Of a DNA stretch of 64,000 nucleotides, positions 53,755-64,000 are shown piece after piece; position 1 is the stretch's first letter, and every line of letters starts with the position of its first letter. The stretch spans positions 1,959,001 to 2,023,000 of the forward strand of contig NC_135559.1 of NCBI RefSeq assembly GCF_964340395.1. Direction: 5' to 3'. The stretch is from Glandiceps talaboti. Its lineage: Eukaryota; Hemichordata; Enteropneusta; Spengelidae. The position numbers and the translations under genes are program-made. The notes beneath the pieces were generated by a model, which did no database searches, had not been told where the DNA came from, and was given only the letters and a program-made list of their open reading frames with translations.

Positions 53755-56120
53755 ACCTGTATTAGTGTTAAAGGTAGAAAAAAATTAATGCTCTTGGTGA
53801 CATCAGCAGTGATAATTGGGCACCATACCCAGAATTCCCTACCCCAATGTACAGACGTCAGTCCATAGCTAAGTTGAATGTTATTTCTCTTATTTTTAGC
53901 CCCACAGGTGCCTACTCCCCCTATTTGACTATACATATGTGTCACCCTATGGGGTGCATTTTCTAGCCCTTTGGTATAAAATGGGGTCTGTTTTTCAAAC
54001 TGAAGAGCTAACATGGGGTCCACTCTACATTATTTTCGATTTTGTTTGATTGTCTACCAAATCATAACTGTCATTAATTGCCCCAAAATGTTACCCCACT
54101 ATATTTTGCAATCTACCATTTCCTTAGTATTAACTGCTGCTAATGTATTTTGGTCTAAAATTTAATCTTCTAAAAAACCTGTAATGATCTAAAATTGGGT
54201 ATTGGTGTTTGGTTAAAATAGGTCTAAAATGGGTCTTGGGATGAAAGTATTGGCCACACACCCCTACCAGAGCTGGTCACTGGTACCGCCCCCGAGACAA
54301 AGTTAATGTCATGCCTTTGTTCGCCTTGAATGACAAAGGAAAGCTATGTTGCAAGTTACAACCTACCAATCCAAAACATAAAAATATTGTCCACCTGTAC
54401 TGAATAATTAAAATATTTCATTTTAGATTAGGTGTGCCTGGGTGAGATTCTAAACATACCAGTTTATCATATGGATTTACAGGCTTGCTTGTGTATTAAC
54501 CCCTCCCTGGCCCCTGGAATTTCCTTTGCTTTGTGTTTGTACAATAGGCTATGCACAGATGACTATGGTATTTTTACATGCTTGTATCTGGGGCAAGACA
54601 CAAATGACATGACAACTGTGATATGACTCCAAGTATTTATGTATTTTATTTGCAGTAAGTGTACGCATCAGGTTAAACACACCGTGCATGTAGTGATGTG
54701 GTGGTATTGACATTGAAGGGGAAGTACATACTCCAAATGAAATCTGAAAACATACCAGTGCAAACTTACAGAGCTGTATCAACACATTTCATTCCTGTAG
54801 AAGTCTCAATGTATTTGTCTCTCAAACATGGAGACATCTTGAATTAACAATATTGTAGTGAATTTGATTTTACTCTAGCATTAGACTGAAGGATTCATCA
54901 TTGTTGGTCCTCCTGTATTCTAGTTGCTAAATGTTAGATTCAATATTCTATGACCTCTCTCACCACTGTATAATCAAATAACTGTATCTAACACCAACAT
55001 TCCATTCTTACCATTGACAGCAGTACATGTACTTTAATGCTAGTGGAGTGCTGATGTACACATAATGATGTTATCGAGTCTTCACATGACTTCCATTGAA
55101 ACTGTAGGTTGAGGTTGTAGTAAACTGAACATCGTAACCAATTACAACTGCCTGTCAGTGTGTGATGGATTACTACTGACAGGCATCGTTCATTCTTTCC
55201 CAGCACTAGATTTAGCTAGATTTTTGGTGGATTATATTTATTTCACTATACAGGGAAAGAGAGATCATAGAAAACTGAGCCCAACATATAGCAACTAGAC
55301 CAGTACTCCTGTTAACCATTAACTAAATTAAATGAGTGATTAGAGGTGTGTACACAACAACAAATCTGACAGACTAGGCCAGAATTAATTCTGACTATAT
55401 CTTGGAAAATACTGCTGCCAATGAGGGCGCTATTACAAACAACTGTACACAAACTTAAGTTAAAAACTTAAAGTTAAGACACACTAGAACTGGCCAAATA
55501 AAAGATAAAAGTGAAATACATACACAGTACAAAATATGAAACGGATGGGTACATTATTAGCAAGATACTGGACTTGTAGACAAACATATTTTTTTGTAAA
55601 GAAAGTATATAAAGACTATTCTACATGAAATGAAAGCATCGTTTGTTAAACACTTCACAATATAGCTTTCCATTGATAGCGTGCCCTCTAGAGACATGAC
55701 TCAAGTCAAAGGAATATCACTTCTGAACTGAGATACTTTGTATGTTCTATACAAGTTTGTACATGAATACACCATGTCAGTGTACAGCCGACAGTCTAGT
55801 CTTAAATAGGGAACTTGCAAACCCGCCATGTTGAATGTTGCATCATGGGTAATGTGATAATAAACACTAATCAAATAGTATTGTAAACAATAATGTTACA
55901 TTGTTTTTAACCACAAATGATCAATTCAGAGTCTCCCTGACCATTGTGGGAGGTTTATTTTATCAGTAGCTCCAGATTAGGTAATACGATAACCACAGAT
56001 AATCCCATAGTCCTTTGAGTCTGAGAATGCTCAGTCTGGATTGCAAGTTCCCTATTGTATATGTGTTTATATTGACTTCTTCTATAGCAGCTCTACTTTA
56101 TAGTATTGATTTAAACTTTG

Positions 56121-56280
56121 GTTCCAAACACAACTTTGAAAATTTGACCTGAAATTTTTGACAGCACCCTTTGGTCTTTGTGAACAGATTGACCCACTAT
56201 TCAGTACACATGACCTTATGGACATGTGAGCCTAATATAATACTTTGTCTCTCCTCCATTGTCTATGGTCTCACCCTAAT
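56121..56280 (+). repeat. Dispersed repeat shared with 11108-11265
   Basis: Landmarks in the same order in both places: CCAAACACAA, TTGAAA, CCTGAAATT, TTTGGTC or TCTTTGG, AACAGATTG, CACTATTCAG, then TTGTCTCT. The copy at 11108-11265 lies in sulfatase intron 14. The copies are well diverged. Confidence 0.5.
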
Positions 56281-57800
56281 CCTTGTATTTGGAACAAAAG
56301 TTCAATTCAATACTATATGGTATATCAACACAGATGAATTTCCATTTGAAGCTCTACTTTATAAATTGCATACAAGAGTTTTCATTATTTAAACTGTTAT
56401 TTCTCACCTATCAGAGATCTGTCATGTTGCTGCCCACAGGCTTTTCTTAGTGTTGAGTTTCTTGAAATGAAAACATCAAGACACGTCTCTGGGCTAGTCA
56501 TATTGTTGCTCAAAGAAATACAGCAACCTCCTGTATGTTCTAAGTAATTGTAATGAGATGTACACATTGTGATCCAACACTATGGATGCTTAGTTAATAC
56601 AATAATTGTTCACTGCTTTAAAGAGATATGACAATGTATTATCAGAAACATACATTTTTATGGCACCCCCCCCCCAACCCCAACTTACAATAAAGAAAAC
56701 CCTGTACTAAATATCAATGTAAATGGTGGGTAAAAAAAAACACACTAAGAAAACAATAACAAAATATCACCCATATACTCTATAGCTAAAATGGGTCAAG
56801 CAGAATATCTTTCTGAAACTTACATGGTTGTCAATGTAGTTACTACAAGTAGTTTGTGCCACTGAGGGCGCTGTACCATAAAGTTACTACTCCAATGCCT
56901 GTCATGAGATTGCCTGCAACTTTGATGCAAATACAGTTTTGTGTCATCTCACGACTGTGCAGTCAATATGACCTTATCTTACATATCAAATACAGAAATG
57001 CACCACAAAAAAGTGACTAAATCTTTCACACACGGCCTTAATAATTGATAACTTTCTATTTCATGATACAGTACATTGTAATGAACATCAGCCGCTGTAC
57101 TAAGCTATACCGAAAACTTCACCGTTGTTTGCGCTCCACACGCCTGTATACGACAGCAATGTGGCATACTAACAATACTGAATCTTTCAATCTATGTACC
57201 TACCATTCTATTGTTGGAACTAGAAATATTGTTATTTCATTCCAGTTCGTCTGCTTGATGACAAAATACATGCCTTATATAATCATGTATACTGTACTGG
57301 AATATCAACTAATTCAATGTTTTCCTACAACATCTTTGTGATGTATTATTAGCTTTCAATCCATGTGTGAAACATTTACGATATAATAATCTACTCTCTG
57401 AGGTAACATGCGCTTGTGTAATAGATATTTCAATCAAAAAAATTATATCTGCTCCCTGAAGTGCTCATTGTTGTAGTGAATGGCCAAGAAATGTTAAATT
57501 TTCACTTTTTATTGACCCGTGTGAACTTTAAATTTGTGCAAGAATTACTGAATGTGCAAGACTTAAGAATACTTTCAATATGAATGGTTGTACAAATGTT
57601 GTCAACTACATTACTACTTTGTAGCCGAGTAATAAATACTACTAGAATGATACACACAGTAGGAAACACTCTCTTATTTCATCATTTCCTCAGATAAAAT
57701 TATTTCATTATCTCTCTATCTCTTCATGTGGCATAGCAAACATTATAACACTGGTTACCATAAATTGATCTCCCATTATCTCCATATTGCCTGTGTACTC

Positions 57801-57925
57801 TCTGATTGGCCACCAAAGTCACTATGTACTCTGATTGGCTAGCTGAGTCACATGGTATTGGCTTATTTCTTACTCTGATTGGCTGTTGTGGTCAAATGGT
57901 ACAGCCTCATTCACTTCTGATTGGT
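57801..57925. repeat. Cluster of TCTGATTGG motifs
   Basis: Four TCTGATTGG words at 57801, 57830, 57874 and 57917, with GAGTCACATG between some of them. It looks like a decayed tandem repeat. ATTGG is an inverted CCAAT box, but there is no gene start nearby to make that meaningful. Confidence 0.4.
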
Positions 57926-58689
57926 TCTTTGAGTCACATGACATAGCCTCACTTTCAGTGATCTACACTACAACTTCAGGGTCAAAACTTGTCCACAGCA
58001 ATCTGTTTAAGTTACTTCTAATCTTTTTCCTGATTAGCATAACTTATTGAAAACCAGTCTCATTTTCTTGATTAAATACACAGTTTAAAATAAAAAATAT
58101 TTTTCTTCTCCACATTTTGTAACAAAAAGTAACAAACACAAACAAGTACTATAAATATCTTTCTTAATTCTCGTGCCATGTGAGGACCATTTTCTTTCTA
58201 CACCATTTGGCACATCTGTTTCAAGTTTTTTTTCCAGAAAATAAAAAAATGAAATTCTTGTCTGAAAGTATCTAGTTCCAGAAAATGACACTGGCAGTAA
58301 TATTTATGTTTTTTTTCAAACATCAATACAAAAGCACCAAATAAATTATTATTTTACAGCAGCTCATTTACACTTATGTTTTGTCTAAATATTTCTTAGC
58401 TTTATCTATACATAAATCACCACTGTTTGCAGTTAAAATACCATCATTGCACTGAAGTGTAATTATTATGTAGTTAGTAGTGTCAAAACATGCCTTTAAC
58501 TAAATGTAAAATTGATGTCAACCAACCTGGACCACCGACGTAAAGGTGACAGATAGAACTGAAATAAGATCACTTCTAGGTCAATTTCTTTCTGCCTACA
58601 CCTTTTAACGACACTTTCTGTGAGAGCAATTATTTTTCAAAACTATGAAGTTTCTCTCAACTTCTCACTTCCATCTGGGTAAAGATCAA

Positions 58690-58693
58690 CACA

Positions 58694-58753
<60 letters not shown>

Positions 58754-59090
58754 AGACAGACAGACAGACAGACACAGACATACACACATACATACATACA
58801 TACATACATACATACATACATACATACATACATACATACATACACACACACATACATACACACATACACACACATACATACATACATACATACATACATA
58901 CATCCATCCATCCATCCATCCATCCATCCATCCATCCATCCATGCATGCATGCATGCATGCATGCATACATACATACATACATACATACATACATACATA
59001 CATACATACATACATACATACATACATACATACATACATACATACATACATACATACATACATACATACATACATACATACATACATACA

Positions 59091-59122
<32 letters not shown>
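58690..59122. repeat. CA/CAGA/CATA/CATC/CATG/CATA compound microsatellite, 430 bp
   Basis: Ordered blocks of related tetranucleotides, the longest simple repeat of this type in the window. Very similar in layout to 22137-22446. Confidence 0.95.
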
Positions 59123-59124
<2 letters not shown>

Positions 59125-59966
59125 CACACATTCTGTGATACCTATAGCCCTACTTAAGTACTTTAGTATTCAGTTGTGCTAATAAGTTGAAATAAAAAAA
59201 TTCCAATATAAAATAGTAAAATAATAAACGATGTCAATTTAACCCTTAGAATGCCAGTCTAGTGTATACAGGATAATACTATCATGGCAGTCAAGACCCT
59301 GGTGACATGAAAGACTTTTCACTACCCAAGTACACTGCAACTATCAATCTTTAAAGGGGATATCATGCTATGATAGCATTAGGGGCACTGGTGCCATGCA
59401 AATATATCCCACACCACAACACACTGAGACTGAGTTGATACTGTAACTATCAACTCTTCAAGCCCATATTCCTGCCAGTTTCAGGAAGTTACACATAAAA
59501 GTTTACAATGCATGTCAACCAGCAAGAAAACATAGAATATTAAAGTCTGTGTTCCTCTGTATTTGAATGTTTCTGATGGCCCTTGGGTATAGAGGGGTAA
59601 ATTACAGAGTCTAGGGGATATAAATACAGCCATACTTTACATGGTTAAAATGAAGGCTTTTCTATAATTTTATATCATCTACTGACTTATCAGCTTAGTG
59701 CCAAAATGTATTTACACTATCTTTGCTTTTGCAGAACTCGTGCTTGGCCTTCAATATCCCTATGTCTACACCAGGATTGATGCAATATAATAATCCCATA
59801 TACAATATAGACAACATTTCACATTTATCAGGCATGTTTTGACACCATAATACAAAGTCATTGACAACCAACCCTCTTCATAAAAGATCCCAACCCCCTT
59901 TCTTAAATATATAAAAAAATTCTTGTCTACACTATTGCTATATACATAAAATATGTACAACTAACA

Positions 59967-62462
59967 TCAACTGGTTTTGTTGATGACTGGTTTAAATACA
60001 TTAAAAGATGAGGATGTTGTCGTTGTTATGGTTACAGCTGATGATAAGGTAGCAACAGGTCCTGATGGAACTGTTTGTAGTGGACTTGAATCTTCTAAAC
60101 TGCTGTTTGAAGAGCTACAAGAAAATAATACATGATATATACTTAATACAATGACGGAACAAAACATGCAACTGTAATACACATTATGCAATGTACAAGC
60201 CAAGTTGTATGTGTCTGAACAGAAAATATGGAATTAATAGTTTGGTTTAATGCATTCCATGATGCTGAAAATATGAATCAAAGTACAAAATCACCATTAT
60301 TTGAACAATTTCTTTCATAAATTATCCGCTCCACAATATGATGTTATAATCCAGTATTCTCCTACATCCAGCCAGAATAATATACTTGTGGTATCAGAGC
60401 TTTGTCACTAATCATGTTTAACTCACAGTGACCAGTCCCCCCTCACCCCACCCAATATGTCTCCAATACTTTCCCTAGCTGAACAAAGAAAAAATATATG
60501 GTAATATGTTTTTTATGTATAGTTTTTATCTATGGGGTGTTTATGAGCGTGTTTGCATACTTTTCTCTCCCAAAGTTTAATAATAATAATATAATACATA
60601 TAACAAATTTTGTAATGTAACAAAAAGATTGAAGATCACTGTAGATTAAGAGCAAACGAGTTTTTGAAATCTTGACCAAGCATGCCCAAATACAAAGGAC
60701 TATTGGATTATTAGTGGTTGTGATAATATTCAAACTGGGGTTGGAAAGGATAGCCTCAAACAATGGTCTGAGTAACCAAAGTTAGATTATTTGAAACTAA
60801 CAATATGATTGGTTGCAAAAGTGATTGATACATGAATTTAACGATCGATACTGCATTTCCCATAATGCAATACACCGGACTGTTTAAAATGGCAGGCTTC
60901 CTTGCCCACATGTATGTCAATGTTCAAACACTTGACCTCATCATTGACATTCTACATCACCAGAGGGCGCCCTTCATCAGAATGGTACATGACACTTCTG
61001 GTATAAGATACATGTATGCCTTCAAGACATTATGAAAATAAACTTACCTATGGGAAAGTGGCTGGGGACAAGATAACGGCATATTTTCTGGTGAAGCATA
61101 TCTTTTTGGCGGACTCATTTCAACATCACAATCACCTACTGTAGAAGGAATGTTTTCAAAAAATAGGAAAAAATCAATACACCAGTATTAATACACACTG
61201 CACTTCAGGGATGATCACACAATGTCATACAAGCTCAATAAATCATTTTTTGTTTGTTTAGAAGAAGGAGGGTCTGGCATCAATGTGATTGCTGAACTTT
61301 ATTTTTGCAATTCAAACCAAGTTTCACAAAACACCTTCAATGATAACAGGTTCTTTATTTACTATTGAGATGTTGATAAGTTGATTAAAATTTACATCTA
61401 ATGTGATATACAGTGCTGACTTTCCAATTGTATTTTGATGTGTTCATCATCCTGTGTTTACATTACATCAGTCGTAGTGGTGTGACTGCTACAATTTTCA
61501 TCATGGTTTACATCATATATAAATGTGTGGATGTCACACTTGTGAATATTTGTTTAGGGGGAGGGGGAGGCGAGGTGTTTTGTCCTAAATGAATGAAGTT
61601 TGTTAATTGAGCTTGTGCAACATTGTGTGATCGTCCTTAAAGCAACTCAATTTGTTGTTAATATTTATCAAAAAAAACATCATTTATCCAAATTGAAACT
61701 GAGTCTCCAGAAAATGAACACAGCAAGGAAGACTTATAAACTGATAACTTATCAATAAATATTTTGGAATCTTTTCTATTGTTGTCATGGATACTTGGCT
61801 TTTAGAGTCTCTATGGTAATATTAGAAGACACTAAACAGTAAATAAAATGAAATAATGGGAAACAAGTACGCATGGTCATAAATAATTTTAAACAATATT
61901 TTTTTCTTACAAACGTCTGCCAAATGTCAAGACATCTGTTTGTCATTTGCTTTGCCACGGTCTGTGATATCTAATGAACTTTGGATTATTGTTAGAGTGA
62001 GAAAAACAGTTGTCTGGCAGCCCTATAGAAAGATTTGGTCTTGCACATAAGAATCTTGTCAAATCCATCAAATCGAGTACCAGCTCATACACCAACAAAT
62101 TACAAAAAGTAGTTAAAACAATCCATCAAAAATCTTTTCCAAAATTTGTGTTTAAAATCACACAATCAGATAATGATATTGTAATTAAAATATTTTCACT
62201 CTCTTTCATCATACATTATTTATAAATCATGATAGTATTTGATACCATGCACACACACATGGTTTAAATTTGAAAAGACAGAAACACTTTGAGATCATAA
62301 CTTACATTTTCGTTTTAATGTTTGAGCAAGAATACTTGGCCTAATTGTAACAGGACTCATACTTCGCCTACTAGTGAAGGTTCTCCGTGTAGGACTTGGT
62401 GTTGGACTTGGGGTCAATGAATTACTTCGTATTGGCATTTGCATTGACGGAGAGTAACATTG
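59967..62462 (-). CDS. PABIR1: PABIR/FAM122 homologue (PP2A-B55 inhibitor), last three exons
   Basis: Exons 62306-62462, 61048-61135 and 59967-60114 (stop TGA at 59967-59969) join in frame. The first encodes QCYSPSMQMPIRSNS, then SLTPSPTPSPTRRTFTSRRS, then MSPVTIRPSILAQTLKRK. This is the hallmark block of FAM122 proteins (QCFSPSLQM..PSPAPSPTRR..TRRSQSPI..RPS.L..LKRK), including the basic nuclear-localisation-like segment. Exon 2 gives CDVEMSPPKRYASPENMP and exon 3 a Ser/Thr-rich tail. In mammals PABIR1 binds and blocks the B55-alpha form of PP2A in the nucleus. The N-terminal exons, including the B55-binding helix region, lie beyond the right edge; none is visible at 62463-64000. Confidence 0.85.
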
Positions 62463-64000
62463 CTGAAAATAAAACGGAATCATTTTAGAAGTTAAATCAT
62501 AACCAGTTACAGTGTGCCATCAACCAAAGTTTGTTGTTGTGAGTCAAAATGAGTAACACTGGGATTTCTTGTGAGTCACCACATAGTAAGAGATACGGGG
62601 AACATCAAATTTTGGTGCGTCACTAGAAACTGTGTGCGTCAGTGGCATGTCAAATTGGCTTAGAGGGCACACTGACCAGTTATGTCTCTGTTAGCTCATC
62701 ATATATAATCAATTATACCTTCAAATTACTAAGGTTTAGTTGCCATGAAATACTGGTGCAGTCAATGGGGAAACTGTTGATGACATCTTCTATGTTTGTA
62801 AACAGTTTAGTTGACTTCCACTATTTAATGTCTAAAATTACAAAATCCATAGTTTTTTTTTCACTGCCCTCTTTATATTTTGTCATGTATTTATTTATAA
62901 ATGTTATTTACAGTGTCTAAGGAGACAGATTTGATTAGCAAGTAGCTATTTTTCTGGTCTCCTTTTACCTACCTCAAAACACGTATTATTTTATTTTGTC
63001 TACAAATGTAAATTTAATAAGTAGGTAATAAAGAAGATATATAAATATATCACTATTGTCCAGTTATGTAATCTAGTACATGCCTTAATAACAGTTTAGT
63101 TTCTGTCTGTCTCAATCTGTCAAACCTGATGTCACCGCCTCTTGTAACTTAAATAACGAAAATCACAATGTTTACTAAGGACCACTTTACTGTCACATAG
63201 TGCAATGACCAAATACAATTTAACAATATGGATCCAATATCCATATACATAAATGTGGAAAAACAATACAAAATAACAAATAATACATTTAAAATATTTC
63301 TTTCATTGAATTCAATTAATTTCCCAATTAATTTCCCAATTACTATGTAAATTTTGTAATATTTGAAATGGATTTGTAGTAATATAAGAGTCAAGGCCAA
63401 CATTAAATTAGAGAATAAATAATTGTAAAATTAATTTGTATTAAATTTTGTCCAAAGAATTTTATGAATTCCAAAGTAATATCAACAAAACCCAATAACA
63501 CTGGAATATAACAACCTTGAAAAGATTTAAACCAAAAAAAAAAAAAAAAAAGTAGTTTGCTAGAACAGAAAACGTGCTCATACTCAACAATGTTATTTAC
63601 TGGATAATGATGAAAATACCACTCAGCAAAAACTCCTGTTTTCATTTTTTACACCAATTTTAAAGACAACTTTATCAAAAGAAATACACAAAGTTCAGAA
63701 AAACATAAAATTCCAATTCATCTGTTTTGGAGGAGACACTGTTGGTCAACTAAGGTTACAGAGAGTCCATGGCAAAAGTAGTCTTCAGGAAATAATATTT
63801 TGCAGGCCTTGTAATCGGATTCAGTGACAAACAACAACCCTTGAAAAGACTCAATTAGGTTTTGACTTGTCAATGACATGCCCAACTAAGTAAGGAAAAC
63901 AGTCACATAATTCTTTGACACTGTTCAGAACTGACGTCATTGAGCCTGTAGCTGTCTGTTCTAAGGTCATCTATTTAATGTCCATAGTTTTCCCACTTCA
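62463..64000. other. Right-edge stretch, probably PABIR intron
   Basis: AT-rich DNA upstream of the first visible PABIR exon (acceptor TTTTATTTTCAG). No exon of the expected N-terminal half is recognisable, so it is taken as intron. Open frames of 80-92 codons here are A/T-rich and have no family resemblance. Confidence 0.5.

Noticed and set aside
53685-54023. 112-codon minus-strand frame
   Set aside because: No start or splice context and no family resemblance; the sequence looks like a decayed repeat region.

Overview
This is eukaryotic DNA, almost certainly from a marine invertebrate animal. It has spliced genes with short exons and GT..AG introns, about 60% A+T, very many microsatellites, and proteins found in animals (non-fibrillar collagen, a Rac GTPase, a FAM122/PABIR protein, TMEM256). 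The phylum cannot be fixed from the sequence; a hemichordate, amphioxus or similar animal is plausible but unproven. Splice sites were chosen by hand from GT/AG signals, phase continuity and protein-family fit. No transcript evidence was available.

Layout. At 0.6-1.7 kb (+) lie the last two coding exons of a TMEM256/DUF423 gene that enters from the left. At 4.7-7.9 kb (+) is a four-exon gene for a Thr/Ser/Asp-rich single-pass membrane protein. At 9.9-21.7 kb (-) is a complete 17-exon arylsulfatase of the ARSB/ARSI/ARSJ group. It has an N-terminal membrane anchor and every catalytic residue, and its introns hold two large minisatellites. From 22.5 to 34.2 kb (+) is a recent tandem segmental duplication. 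Each copy carries an orphan copy of the sulfatase membrane-anchor exon, then a signal-peptide exon, then one huge exon for an unnamed protein with a predicted beta-helix ectodomain, a Cys-rich region and several membrane segments. The right copy is full length (1211 aa). The left copy is cut at about residue 819, where the duplication joint sits in a CATA microsatellite. At 34.5-36.9 kb (-) are four exons of a type IV-like collagen with neither end visible. At 41.0-48.3 kb (-) is a complete five-exon Rac-like GTPase with a CILL prenylation box. At 60.0-62.5 kb (-) are the last three exons of a PABIR/FAM122 homologue, the family that inhibits the B55 form of PP2A.

The rest is introns and intergenic DNA full of simple repeats, minisatellites, perfect or near-perfect palindromes and small MITE-like elements. 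One MITE family has two copies in opposite orientation, and the better copy is flanked by an exact 11-bp target duplication.

The genes do not form a pathway. The least described parts are the duplicated beta-helix receptor-like gene with poly-Gly and poly-Asp loops, the reuse of one membrane-anchor exon beside three transcription units, and a minisatellite that copies the splice acceptor of Rac exon 2.
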